Assembly: GCA_003427395.1 (NCBI GenBank) | Contig: BFEA01000132.1 | Span: forward strand, 2,105,544 to 2,143,043 | From: Chara braunii | Lineage: Eukaryota; Streptophyta; Charophyceae; Charales; Characeae | Reading direction: 5' to 3' | DNA length: 37,500 nucleotides | Part shown: positions 1-9,771 of the stretch, piece by piece | Layout of the letters: every line of letters starts with the position of its first letter | Position numbering within the stretch: position 1 is the first letter of the stretch | Position numbers and translations under genes: made by a program | Notes under the pieces: generated by a model | What the model was told of the DNA's origin: nothing | Seen by the model: the letters and a program-made list of their open reading frames with translations, nothing else | Databases searched by the model: none

Positions 1-230
1 CGACGCACCCGCCACCCCGCTCTCTTTTGTCAGCGCCGACATCGGAGAAAACGACGAATACAATGAAACTTGCGAAAACAAAAAGATTGCGCCAAAACGA
101 CGAAAACGAATGAAGAAAAAAAAACTAATAATAATGGAAGAAAGAAAAGAAAAAAAAGAGAAATGCGTCCCAAGAAAAAAAAAATAAAAAAATCGCAAAA
201 ACAAAATTAGAAAAGGGAAAAAACAGAAAA

Positions 231-480
231 CGACACTTTCTTGTTATCGACGGCGGGCGCTTCGAGATATTCCCTCGCATCGACGCCCGCCGTCGCTCCT
301 CCCCGCAGCGACGAAACAAATACAAAATCAAAAAGGAGAAAAAAAAATACAAAAAGAATACCAAATCAAAAATAAAAAAAAGAAAGAAAAGAAAAGGGGC
401 CAGGGCACGAAACGACACTTTCTTCCTATCCGACGCCGGGCGCGTTCAGATATTGATGCGCATCGACGCCCACCGTGTAC
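231..480. repeat. Duplicated inverted-repeat block, two copies
   Basis: A block of about 67 bases beginning ACGACACTTTCTT at about 231 recurs at about 412, roughly 180 bases downstream. In the first copy CGACGGCGGGCG (248-259) is exactly complementary to CGCCCGCCGTCG (284-295), a 12-bp stem around a 24-base loop. The second copy keeps the outline (GACGCCGGGCG ... CGACGCCCACCG) but the arms no longer pair fully. The spacer between copies is A-rich. Function unknown; it may be the end of a repeat family. Confidence 0.55.
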
Positions 481-860
481 CCGGCCCCGTGGGCGCGCTC
501 TCTTGTTTAGTGGCGCGCTGTGAACAATTCGGTACGCACGCCACTCTGCACAACGCCCCTCCCTCGATCGCCTTCATCCGCCGGCCCGAATCAAAACTTC
601 GGGCCGATTCCGGTGCGCAGCGGAACACGACCTCCCCCCCGCGGGCCCACCGCGCTTAAGGGGTAGGATTGAGCTACAAAAGAGACGATGATCCGAATGA
701 CTGTAGGGTGGGTTTTAAGGGTACTGACATGAAAGGAAGGTCAACATATAGCGGTGATAGGTCGACAAGGCTCCACCGCAACAGAGTTGGAGCAAATGGT
801 GTGACAACAGGGTTGGAGCATAGGGTGCCACACAAGAGTTAAATTCCAAAGGCTTGTAGA

Positions 861-880
861 TTAGGGTTTAGGGTTTAAGG
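861..880 (+). repeat. Telomere-like TTTAGGG tract
   Basis: The sequence reads TTAGGGTTTAGGGTTTAAGG, about two and a half units of the plant-type telomere repeat, or a pair of telo-box motifs (AAACCCTA on the other strand). It lies about 30 bases upstream of the LTR element. It is too short to be a telomere; an interstitial remnant or a telo-box is the more likely reading. Confidence 0.5.
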
Positions 881-906
881 TGTCTAATACAAAATAACAG
901 TCAACA

Positions 907-910
907 CAAG
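907..910. other. Target site duplication, left copy (CAAG)
   Basis: CAAG directly precedes the TG that starts the 5' LTR, and CAAG directly follows the CA that ends the 3' LTR (9064-9067). This fixes the element ends at 911 and 9063. A 4-bp duplication is slightly short for Ty3-type integrases, which usually give 4 to 6 bp. Confidence 0.55.
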
Positions 911-1860
911 TGACATGGTTTCACCCAGCAGACCCGACATTTGCAGACACAGAGATTCGATCCCTAGACCTGTGCCCAAACCCAGTATATTGACCCTGTG
1001 CGCTGAGTGAGATTCGATCCCTAGACCTACCCTTTACCCTTTACATAGGCCGAACGATCTGTGTAAGACTTGATCTCTAGGTCCGTAGATTAGGAGTTAG
1101 GTCTGTTACCGTTAGGCTTAGGAAGGTATGTTCTAGAAGTCTCTATCTGAGTCTACTGAGGCCTAGAGTCTGTTTGTAAGTGTGTAGGCTCTTGAAGGTC
1201 GTAGATCCCCGTAGGCTAGTCCAGTCAGCAAGTACCAGGGGTAGGGGCTGCACGTGGGGAAGGTTCTGGACCACGCTGTGGGTTCCACACGTTTTGGCCA
1301 GAAGGCCAAATGTCTGGAAGCTTCCTTGGGTCACATGTTTTGGCCCAAGCCCACACGTTTTGAGGCAGGGTCCGGGTACCTCTGAAGAAGTATAAATAAA
1401 GGGGCAGTGTTCAGCCATTCATTCATTCGCTTGTGTGTCATGTGGAAGAGCTGCCTTGGTATCTTGTGTGTGGAGGTCTGCAGGTGCCCGGAGAGGAAGT
1501 GGGCTGTGAAGAAGACAGCGGCCATAGCGAACCAGCGAGAGAGACACCGGCGACCATAGCTAGGAGGAGGAAGACGACGGCGGCCATAGCCGCCCAGCTG
1601 TTGGTGTAGACAGAGTGTATAGTGTGTTTGTGCAACGTGGACATCCAGGGTGATCCTCGTACGTGCGTTCATGCGAGAGTGCATGAGAGTGAGGTTGGTG
1701 GTAGAGACAGTGTTTGGCGGCCATAGCCGCAAGTTGTACAGTTGGTTCAGACTGAGTTTAATACAAGTTCATTGTTGTTTGTCAGTTGGAAGAGTTCGCT
1801 TTTGCCATCGGTTCTCAAGTGTGCATGTTGTGAGCAAGTCCAAAGTCGAGTCTGATTTCA
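911..1860 (+). repeat. 5' LTR
   Basis: It starts TGACATGGTTTC and ends GATTTCA, so it has TG...CA ends. The body matches the 3' LTR (8110-9063) along its full length with scattered substitutions. A TATA box sits at 1391. The segment 940-1030 carries an internal direct repeat (GAGATTCGATCCCTAGACCT twice). The U5 side holds several palindromes centred on CCATAG, listed separately. Confidence 0.9.
1391..1400 (+). promoter_or_regulatory. TATA box of the 5' LTR
   Basis: TATAAATAAA lies near the middle of the LTR and is kept in the 3' LTR at 8590-8599. It fits the U3 promoter of a retrotransposon, with transcription starting roughly 25-35 bases downstream. The same string contains AATAAA, so it could also serve as the polyadenylation signal in the 3' LTR; the sequence does not decide between the roles. 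Confidence 0.6.
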
Positions 1861-2168
1861 TTGGTATCGGAGCTGGTACCCGTTGTCCACGCCAGCTTAG
1901 CTGCAGCAAGTGACGAAGAAGGAAGAGTCCGCCATAGCCGGAGCTCGGCAGAGAGAGACAGCAAGAGAGAGAGAGAGAGGAAGAGAGAGAAAGCAGGGGG
2001 ACGGCAGCCATAGCTGCCAAGCTCGGGAAAGAAGACGACCAACAAGAAGAAGAGAAAGACGCAGAGAAAAGGAAGAAGAAAGTGACGAAGAGGGAGACAA
2101 AGTCAGCCGTGGCTGAGGTGAAGAAGACGAAGGTTTTGACGAAGAAGAAGATCCACCATAGTCGGAAG
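1518..2168 (+). repeat. Palindromic CCATAG motifs in LTR and leader
   Basis: Short dyads centred on CATA recur about eight times: near 1521, 1551, 1581, 1720, 1931, 2003, 2104 and 2153. Two are perfect with different arms: GCGGC-CATA-GCCGC (1579-1592 and 1718-1730) and GGCAGC-CATA-GCTGCC (2003-2018). Others have one arm decayed. The 3' LTR has four, one of them GCGGC-TATA-GCCGC near 8779. The surroundings are purine-rich (GAGAGA, GAAGAAGA). Function unknown. Confidence 0.55.
1862..1873 (+). other. Primer binding site (initiator tRNA-Met)
   Basis: TGGTATCGGAGC starts one base after the 5' LTR. It matches the usual plant PBS TGGTATCAGAGC, complementary to the 3' end of initiator tRNA-Met, with a single A to G change. 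Minus-strand DNA synthesis would start here. Confidence 0.85.
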
Positions 2169-2177
2169 GTTGAAGAG

Positions 2178-2313
2178 TTGACCAGGAGAGTTGACCAACG
2201 TTGACCGGGAGTTGACCAAGGGTGTTGATCGGGCGTTGACCGAAGTTGACCAAGGCGTTGACCAGGAGCGTTGACCAGCGAGTTGACCAATACCATTGAC
2301 CGGAGCATCGACC
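2178..2313 (+). promoter_or_regulatory. Array of TTGACC (W-box type) motifs
   Basis: Ten exact TTGACC hexamers plus two one-base variants (TTGATC at 2225, TCGACC at 2308) occur in 136 bases, spaced 10 to 13 bases apart. TTGAC(C/T) is the W-box bound by WRKY factors in the green lineage. The array lies in the untranslated leader between PBS and gag. It may be an enhancer, or simply a short minisatellite with this unit; the regular spacing fits both. Confidence 0.5.
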
Positions 2314-2595
2314 CAACTGGAGCGAGAAGATTACCGGTACCATCCCTCCAAGCCCTGGCCTATCCCTTTACCCCGTGGATGTGCACCTTCACCTTGGTAC
2401 CTGCTGACGTTAAGTCTGTCAAAGTCAGTCAGTCCTATCTCCCTGTCACTCCTGTCCAGGTCGATAGGATTCTCTGTATGTGGTCATAGAACCGTAAGCC
2501 TAGCCTGAGTAGTGAATCAAGGCCCCTTGATAGAAGTTAACTTGTTCAGTCTACGTGTTGAGGTGTAGAAGTCTACTTGATTGTGCACCGTCACC

Positions 2596-4440
2596 ATGGT
2601 GGACCTCAGGTCTGGAACTAGTACCACCCCATACAGCAAGGAGCAAGAAGAGAGAGTTGCCGCTATCCTGCGAGAGAGGAAGGAGAGAATGGAGAAGAGG
2701 GAACTGATTAAGCAGGCCCAGATGCTGGCCCTGCTGGAGGAACAAGAGGCAAAGAAGAAGCAGATGGAGGAGGAGCTGAAGAAGGACCAGGAGGAGAAGA
2801 TGGCAACTATACAAGAGGACATGGGGAAAGAAGAAGAAGAAGAAGAAGAAGAAGAAGAAGAAGAAGAAGAAGACGTAAAGGAAGAAGAGCCATTGGAGAG
2901 AAGGAGAGGGGAAGCTAGCACAAGCAAAGAAGTTGAGATTGCAAGGATTGCACAAGAGTGGGCCGCACATTTGGAGTTGGGGAAGATAGGGAGGCCGAGA
3001 TGGCCATACCCAGGAAGAGAGAGAAGCAGCAAGGAGGCAGATTGAGACAGAAAGGGACCCGGTGAAGAGAAAGGTGAAGGAGGAAGAACAACAAATGGCA
3101 TGGAGATACCGGCTGTCCCAAGAGAGGGTAAGACGATTGGAAGCAGCGGAAAGGGCAGAGAAGGATCTGAAAGCAGCGGAGACCAAAATGGGGAAAATCA
3201 GGGAAGAGACAGAGGTAGCCACTAAGCTCAATACCGTGACTCGAAGTGTAAAATCTTTACTAATTGCACACCACGAACAAGCGCAATATATCTGCAACCT
3301 AGAAGTAAACATAGATGCAATGTGCGCCGGGTTCAAAGATTTTGCGAGTGACATGATGAAATACTTATTGGCCGAAGTCCATAATGTAATTGGTAAGACC
3401 CGAGAGTTCTGCACTGGCGCCATTGAAGGCGCCAAGTTGGCGACTCCTAAGGAAGAGGAGTCGGCCCCACCACGCCGTGAGAAAGTCAATATCCGTTTTC
3501 CCGAACCCTTCAGTGGAAAGAAGGGTGAGGATTTCGATAACTGGGAGGCCAACGTGCACTCCTACTTGTACTTACAGGGAGTCACGCCTGAGGACCACGT
3601 TTTGGTGGCCTTCCAGGCCCTTCGAGACGAGGCGATTAGTTTTTCTAGGTCGCTAGCCCGCGCTGCGAACTGCGATAACGATATGGTTACGTATTCGAGA
3701 CAGACACCTCTCTCTGAGTACCTCAGATGTGACGAGGGGGCTCAAAGCCTCCGACAAACTCCAAATGATACACACTCGCTCGTGGAAGAGTGTGTACGCC
3801 CTTAAGTCCGCCATGGACGAACTGATTGCAGTCCCTGGGCATGGAGTAACCGATGCCAAACTTCTTAACCTCTTCTATCGTGCCCTCCCTGACAACATTC
3901 AGGGACATTTCTTCGAGAAGAAGAAGCAGCAGGGCATGACTTACAATAATCTTAGTTGGGAGACAGTTGCATTTGCCGCCCAAGTATCGCTAATTACCAC
4001 GTTCTGGCACAAAGATCTGTCAAAGGGAAAAACGTGGAAGGGACGCACAATCTCGGGCCAAATTAAGGCCAAAGATAGTTTGCTACTTCAATGGAGGAAG
4101 GTGGTGTCGGCCAGTTTCCCTACTCTAACATCGAGTGGGGACTAGAGGAGGAGAATAACAGCGGCGCACGCCAGGGGAGAACCTACGCTGCTGCCGCGGC
4201 CGGAGGGAGGCCGCAAGGAGGAAGACGACGGTCTGGCGAGAATGGTCGGGCCCCAGGTGGCCGAGGACAGGGCGGCCAGGGGGTTGGCGATAACGGTAAC
4301 CATCAAGAAGGGGAGGACCCCCGTCTAACCGTCCACGTTTTAGTCGGTCACCCCCCAGACAGGGAAGGTGTCATCCAAGCCGGCCTGGGGGCCGACCCTA
4401 GTTATCTCTGGGTATAGATCAAAGAGTATGGCAAGAACGC
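2596..4440 (+). pseudogene. Gag polyprotein, frameshifted
   Basis: This is the capsid gene of the element. The likely start is the ATG at 2596 inside CACCATGG, a strong Kozak context. The first frame (to 3045) is a charged coiled coil with a run of about 15 Glu encoded by (GAA)n at 2827-2871. Coding continues in another frame from about 3046 to 3725, with the retrotransposon-gag signature FPEPFSGKKGEDFDNW and then LQGVTPEDHVLVAFQALRDE. It shifts again at about 3727 (YRALPDNIQGHF) to 4145. A basic, Gly/Arg-rich stretch follows in 4091-4417 (GGRPQGGRRR). At least three frameshifts show that it is dead. Confidence 0.8.
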
Positions 4441-4455
4441 ATTAACAGTTTTCAA

Positions 4456-4497
4456 TGCGTATTTTGCGGGGACCCAGGCCACATTATCAAATTTTGT
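4456..4497 (+). pseudogene. CCHC zinc knuckle of Gag
   Basis: The translation CVFCGDPGHIIKFC fits C-x2-C-x4-H-x4-C, the nucleic-acid-binding knuckle at the end of Gag nucleocapsid. It lies in a different frame from the Gly/Arg-rich segment just upstream, another sign of frameshift decay. A second short C-rich piece (CPKCRNR) follows directly. Confidence 0.8.
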
Positions 4498-4631
4498 CCT
4501 AAGTGTAGGAACCGTGCTGCGTCTGGGGCAGCAAACGACAGTCGCCGGTAGGGGTCGCAACTGCCCCTACCCCAAGAGTATGTGGATCTGAGCGTGCGCG
4601 CGAAATAGAGTCTCCCACACCATATATCTCC

Positions 4632-5222
4632 ATGGGAGAGGTTGCAGGCCAGCGTCTAGTAAGTTGTCCAGAGACTGCTTGTGTTAGGGTCTCTCTAGCT
4701 TCCCTCACAGGCTTAGCCGAGGAGTTAAGAGAGAGGAGGCAAGCCTGGGCCAAGATGAAGAAGGATAGTAAAGGACAACTTATCCTCGTAGATGTAAAAA
4801 TATTTAGAGCTAGAGTAGGTGCCCTGATAGATAGTCGGGCGATTAGGAGCTATATCAGTCGTAAAGTGCTAAAAAAGTTGAAGCTTAATTTGAAAGTCCA
4901 GCGCTTAAAAGAACCTGTAGTCAGCATCCTTGCAGACAATAGCAGGATGCACGTTGAAGAGTATGTTGAGGGGGTCCACGCCTACGTTCGCGTAGAGAAA
5001 GATAGGAAGGTAGAGAAAGTATTGCACTCCTTGACCCTCCTCGTAGAAGAGAGTCTCCCGTTTGACATTGTTGTTGGTTTGGATTGGGGAGAGGCAGCAG
5101 GAGCCACACTGTACCTTAGAGAACACGAGTGTAGGCTTCCTAGCACGTCAGGCGCAACTTTGAGGACAGGGTACTCTATTAAGGCCTTCTTTAGCTTCTT
5201 GAAGGCTGACGTACAATCCTGA
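4632..5222 (+). pseudogene. Aspartic protease domain of pol
   Basis: An open frame of 196 codons. The core is GALIDSRAIRSYIS at about residues 63-76, which corresponds to the retropepsin D-S/T-G-A active site; the Gly is Arg here (codon CGG at 4836), so the site is damaged. The typical downstream strand is present as SLPFDIVVGLDWGEAAGATL. Retropepsins cut Gag-Pol. The frame ends where the inverted segment begins. Confidence 0.75.
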
Positions 5223-5227
5223 TCTCA

Positions 5228-6329
5228 TTTCCAGATAGTCTCTTTTTTTAGTAACCTACGAGGGGAGCAGCGATCGTGGAGAAGTTCCTTACAAACTTCC
5301 TGTAGTAGTTAGCCAGTCCTAAGAATGAGCGCAACTCTGTCAGTGTCTTAAGAGTCGGGCAATCTCTAATGGATGTGATCTTGTTGTCCTCAGGCCGAAT
5401 GTCGTCACCATCTAGTACATGGCCTAGGTAAAGGACCTTTGTCTTGGTCCATTCACACTTCTTTGGGTTAATCTTGAAGTTGGACTCTCTTAGCTTGGTC
5501 AGAATCTGCCGCAAATGGCCCTCATGTTCCTCGACGGTCTGGTTGAATACTAAGATATCGTCTAAATAAACTACGACGAATCTATCTAACCATGGTCTAA
5601 ACAAGTCATTCATGCAGCGCTGAAATGTAGTCGGTGCATTAGTAAGTCCAAACGGCATCACTATGAACTCGTAATGCCCATACCTCGTCCTGAACGTCGT
5701 CTTATGCTAATCGTCAGGGTGCACTTCTATCTGATGATATCCTGATTTCAGATCTATCTTTGAGAATTACTTGCATCCCTGCACACTATCCAACAAGTCG
5801 TCTATACGTGGCAATGGCTCTGCGTTCTTAATTGTGATGGCGTTCAATCCCCTATAGTCTATGCCCATACATAGTTCCCCCTCTTTCTTTGGGACGAATA
5901 GAACAGGTGCGCCAAATGGTGACGAGCTAGGGCTGATCCATCCTTTTTCTAGGAGCTCATCTAACTGTCTGCGAAGCTCCTTAAACTCCTTAGGAGACAT
6001 CCTATAGACTACCCCCTTAGGCGTTCTACTGCCAGGTTCTATCTCTATACGGTGCTGGATTGGTCTGGGCACTACTCCTCAGGGTGCTTCAGATAAATCC
6101 TTGTATTCTTCCAGCAGACTGGCGATAGTAGGATGGGTCTTCTCCTCTTCCTTTGGCTGATAAAAAATCGGCCTAACATAAGCTACGAACACCTGTTCTT
6201 CGAGCTGCTCCTTTCGCACAAGTCTGGCAAACACAGGGGCGCTGAGGCAGCAATGGGCAAGGGGATTATTTACCCCAGACTCATGGAACAGGCGGACTTG
6301 CTTGGCTGCCCTCATAGAAAGTCGCAGCA
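5228..6329 (-). pseudogene. Reverse transcriptase segment, inverted within the element
   Basis: Read on the minus strand this is Ty3-type RT in proper order: the linker EEQVFVAYVRPIFYQ (about 6170-6210), [13 protein letters not shown], the fingers [17 protein letters not shown] (about 5890-5945), [27 protein letters not shown] (about 5716-5756), MPFGLTNAPTTFQRCMND (from 5658) and catalytic VVYLDDILVF (about 5557-5568), then the connection SFLGLANYYRKFV. Stops at about 6078, 5765 and 5706 break it. Gag, protease and integrase are on the plus strand, so this 1.1-kb block is inverted. Its end at AAPL is followed by only a few plausible residues. Confidence 0.9.
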
Positions 6330-6823
6330 TCGACATATGAGAGAGAACTCTACGCTCTCAGGCAGGCTTTAGAGCACTGGAAGCACTACCTGCTTGGGAG
6401 GCACTTCAAGGTATATTCTGATCACGAGACTCTTTGATGGCTAAAGACATAGGCTAAGATGACGCCCAAGTTGACTAGATGGGTTGCTAAGATAGATCAG
6501 TTTTTGAGTTTGAGTTAAAACCCGTGAAAGGAAAGTACAACGTGGTAGTCAATGCTCTGAGTAGGAGAGCGGACTACTTCGGCGCGATAGTGCACTATCT
6601 AGACATAGAGGCCGACCTGCAGCAAAAGATCAGCGATGCATATGCTCAGGACCCGATCCATAGTGAATTGATGAAGAGAGTAAGGGAAGCCCCAGATAGC
6701 AAGCCACACTACCGAACCACGAACGGCCTACTATCTGAGAAGACCAATGTCGCTGACAAACTATGTGTCCCCAATAGCGAAGAGATCAAAAGGGCACTTC
6801 GGATTGCAAAAGATTTTAGCTAA
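6330..6823 (+). pseudogene. RNase H remnant and pol spacer
   Basis: The plus-strand frame resumes with STYERELYALRQALEHW and KVYSDHETL, the C-terminal half of Ty3 RNase H, then KPVKGKYNVVVNALSRR. The roughly 100 residues that should link the RT connection to this point, with the first RNase H acidic residues, are in neither orientation. In-frame stops lie at 6435 (TGA) and 6450 (TAG), and a one-base shift near 6505 moves the frame. The piece ends in the spacer before integrase (CVPNSEEIKRALR). Confidence 0.8.
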
Positions 6824-8072
6824 CCTGATGATGTCATATACGTGGCCAGGTATGAAAGTTGATTGCATAGAGTATGTGCGGAGTTGCAAGGTTTGTCGGC
6901 GGAATAAAACTACAACTAGAGCCCCGCTAGGTCTTCTTAGACCCTTGCCTATTCCATTAGGACCCGGAGATTCAGTGTCCATCGACTTCATGGTTATTGG
7001 GGTCAAAAGTAGGCATGGTAAAACTCAAATCATGATCATAGTAGATAGATTTAGTAAGTATGCAGTGTTTGTTCCCTTGCCTTCAGAGGCACGTACAAAC
7101 TTAGTCATTAGTAAGTTTTTCGACTTCTGGGTAAGCGAGCATGGCATGCTGCTGTCCATAGTTAGTGATAGGGACACACGGTTTACTAGTCAGAATTGGC
7201 AAGATCTTATGAAAGTCTATGGGTCTAAGTTGTTGATGTCGTCAGGACGACACCCAGAGACTAATGGGTAGACAGAGCAGATGAATAAGATCTTGCAACA
7301 GCTACTCAGAATGTATATTAGACCAGATCAGAAAAACTGGGATGAGATGCTTCCCAAGGTAGCAAGCGCCTACAACAATAGTGTCCACCTAACTACTTGC
7401 AGGACTCCTAACGAACTACATAACTCCTTTAGACCACGGCGACCATTTGAGGGACTAAACCGGGACCAGATACAGAGGTTACCACCCGACACACGAGAGT
7501 TTGCACTGCAACACGAACAAGAAGTCGCTAAGGTCATAAACAATCTAAGAAAGGCCCAACATAGGATGATAGAACAAGCTAACAAGCACAGCCGACCTTC
7601 ACAGTTCCAGGTAGGCGATCTGGTCTGGGTCAAGTCAAAGGAGTTCGCACCAGAGGAAAACATCTCGCAGAAGCTCCTACCTGTGTATAGGGGACCATGG
7701 CCTGTCCTAGAAGTCGAGGGAGGAGAGGACGGCCCGTCATACACAATAGAGATCCCGACACACCTCCACACATACCCAGTTTTCCATGCGACCAAGTTAT
7801 TGCCTTGCACCACGTCCGATAGATTCCCTTCCAGGAGATCGATGATTGCGTCAGACATGGATGGTGCATACGATATAGATCGCATAGTGGAAGAGGACAT
7901 GTTCAAAACAGGAGGTCGAGGTCGTCCCCAAAAATGGTATAAGGTTAGGTTCGCATATCAAGAACCCGAGGACGACCGATGGTTTACAAGAACAAAGCTT
8001 CTAGAAACCGCTCCCGACGTAGTACACGCCTATGAGAGGGAAAGAAAGGGCAAAGGTCCTACCTTGAGTTGA
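6760..8072 (+). pseudogene. Integrase with C-terminal chromodomain-like segment
   Basis: The frame carries the integrase zinc finger in part: GHFG and then YVRSCKVCRRNK (C-x2-C), but the first His region is deleted near 6790. The catalytic core follows: DSVSIDFMVIG, IVSDRDTRF and, after a TAG at 7269-7271, TEQMNK, so the DDE residues are visible. The stop replaces the Gln of the conserved NGQTEQ motif. After it the second frame (7281-8072) holds the C-terminal GPY-like region (LVWVKSKEFAP, LPVYRGPWPVLE) and ends in DIDRIVEEDMF ... KWYKVRF ... ETAPDVVHAYERE, which resembles a divergent chromodomain. Confidence 0.88.
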
Positions 8073-8095
8073 GTGTTCTCGGAGGGCCTCGAATT

Positions 8096-8109
8096 TAGGA
8101 CGACGGGAG
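8096..8109 (+). other. Polypurine tract
   Basis: The stretch TAGGACGACGGGAG directly precedes the 3' LTR. It is purine-rich, ends GGGAG, and is in the expected place for priming plus-strand DNA. Two pyrimidines interrupt it. Confidence 0.6.
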
Positions 8110-9063
8110 TGGAATGGTTTCACCCAGCAGACCCGACATTTGCAGACACAGAGATTCGATCCCTAGACCTGTGCCCAAACCCTGTACATTGACCTTGTGT
8201 GCCGAGTGAGATTCAATCCCTATACCTACCCTTTACCCTGTACATAGGCCCAGCGATTTGTGTAAGACTCGATCCCTAGGTCTGTAGATTAGGAGTTAGG
8301 TCTGTTACCGTTAGGCTTAGGAAGGTCTGTTCTAGAAGTCGCTATCTGAGTCTACTGAGGCCTAGAGTCTGTTTGTAAGTCTGTAGGCTCTAGAAGGTCG
8401 TAGGTCCCTGTAGGCCAGTCCAGTCAGCAAGTACCAAGGGTAGGGGCTGCACGTGGGGAAGGTTCTGGACCATGCTGTGGGTTCCACACGTTTTGGCCAG
8501 AAGGCCAAACGTCTGGAAGCTTCCCTGGGTCACATGTTTTGGCCCAGGCCTACACGTTTTGAGGCAGGGCCCGGGTACCTCTGAAGAAGTATAAATAAAG
8601 AGGCAGCTTCCAACCATTCATTCATTCGCCTGTGTGCCATGCGGAAGAGCTGCCTTGATATCTTGTGCATGGAGGTCTGCAAGTGCCCGGAGAGGAAGTG
8701 GGTTGTGAAGAAGACAGCGACCATAGCGAGCCAGCGAGAGAGATACCGTCGACCATAGCTAGGAGGAGGAAGACGACCGCGGCTATAGCCGCCCAGCTGT
8801 TGGTGTAGACAGAATGTACAGAGTGTGCGTTTGTGCAGCGTGGACATTCAGGGTGATCCTCGTACGTGCGTTCATGCGAGAGTGTGGGAGAGTGAGGCTG
8901 GTGGTAGAGACAGTGTTTGGCGGCCATAGCCGCAAGTTGTACAGTTGATTTAGACTCAGTTTAATACAAGTTCATTGTTGTTTCTCGGTTGGAAGAGTTC
9001 TCTTTGGCCATCGGTTCTCAAGTGTGCATGTTGTGAGCAAGTCCAGAGTCGAGTCTGATTTCA
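8110..9063 (+). repeat. 3' LTR
   Basis: Starts TGGAATGGTTTC and ends GATTTCA. It matches the 5' LTR along its length, including the TATA string (8590-8599) and the CCATAG dyads. Scattered substitutions separate the two copies, several per 100 bases by eye. The target duplicate CAAG follows at 9064-9067. Confidence 0.9.
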
Positions 9064-9735
9064 CAAGTTACCATGGGACTTAACAGGACTTAACAGGATG
9101 ACGGATTGTGGAGCTATAGGGGTCAGGGTACCGGATCCCTCACAATGGAGGTGGGCCGGGTAGGTAGGGCAGGACCATCACTGGTCAATACAAACCACCA
9201 GTCATAAGGACATGATATATTCAGCGCACCTGAACTGGTAGAGCTACGAGAAGGCGAACATAAAGTAATAATGTAATAATGGGGCGCTGGGCCTGGTTCC
9301 CAGCAGGTGCAGCTCCCAACCAATAGGTGGAGCGTTCACACACAGGGCCCTGCTTAGCGGGGATGCTCTTACCAACTGACCAAGCAGGTCACTCACGCCT
9401 GAAGTTTTGAGAAAAAAAAGAAAAAAAGAAAAAAAAAAGGAAACATCTACACAAGGGACTGACATGCTTGTTTGGATTCCAGGAACTACCTAAGATCTGG
9501 AAGTGTAGACCGACGGGAATTCAAGAAAGGGTACTCCTGACAGTCAATCCTCCTGTCAAGGAGCAATCAATGATGTTCAGAGGGTCCTTCAGCCTTATTC
9601 ATGTTGAAGCATTTTGGCCTCCGGTGGAAAAGGAGCCGGATTGACACTCCCAAGAATAGAAAGGAACCAGGACCAAAAGGTTGGCTCTATCCAAAAGGAA
9701 AAGAGAAAGAGTCAACCAGAGAAGACCACTCCAAA

Positions 9736-9769
<34 letters not shown>
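9064..9769. other. Spacer downstream of the LTR element
   Basis: No gene is supported. The only structured item is the minus-strand hairpin-module copy at 9281-9432. The 3' part is unremarkable up to a run of 28 T at 9739-9766. Confidence 0.5.
9281..9432 (-). repeat. Hairpin-module repeat, long copy
   Basis: On the minus strand this copy reads: T-rich tract (9410-9438), a hairpin whose arms CCTGCTT and AAGCAGG pair perfectly (9382-9388 with 9349-9355) around GGTCAGTTGGTAAGAGCATC, the body CTATTGGTTGGGAGC, and the terminal hairpin GCTGGG-7-CCCAGC (9286-9304), then GCGCCCC. It is followed by ATTATTACATTATTAC. The loop text resembles a tRNA D-arm or A box, so a tRNA-derived SINE head is possible. 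Confidence 0.6.

Positions 9770-9771
<2 letters not shown>

Larger units (their letters stand above)
1..910. other. Non-coding leader region before the LTR element
   Basis: No convincing gene is seen here. The first 400 bases are A-rich with many CGA/AAAAACG words; open frames in it are low-complexity (runs of Phe or Lys) and look like shadows. It holds a duplicated GC-rich inverted-repeat block and a short telomere-like tract, described separately. From about 660 the sequence becomes ordinary mixed composition up to the target site of the LTR element. Confidence 0.6.
911..9063 (+). mobile_element. Ty3/gypsy LTR retrotransposon, chromovirus type, full length but dead
   Basis: Two direct LTRs of about 950 bp bound an internal region with, in order, a PBS, a leader, gag, a CCHC knuckle, an aspartic protease, a reverse transcriptase segment in reverse orientation, an RNase H remnant, an integrase and a C-terminal chromodomain-like segment, then a PPT. 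The order protease-RT-RNase H-integrase and the chromodomain place it with the chromoviruses of Ty3/gypsy. It cannot be active: gag is split over several frames, pol has in-frame stops, part of RNase H is missing and RT is inverted. The two LTRs differ at many sites by eye, so the insertion is not recent. Confidence 0.9.

Noticed and set aside
125-418. Minus-strand Phe/Leu-rich frame that looks like a membrane protein
   Set aside because: It is the complement of an A-rich stretch (poly-AAA gives Phe) and has no other sign of coding.
954-1075. GATTCGATCCC in the LTR as a Pol III B box
   Set aside because: No A box or cloverleaf accompanies it; it belongs to an internal direct repeat of the LTR.
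7370-7906. 178-codon minus-strand frame
   Set aside because: It is a shadow of the integrase-chromodomain frame.
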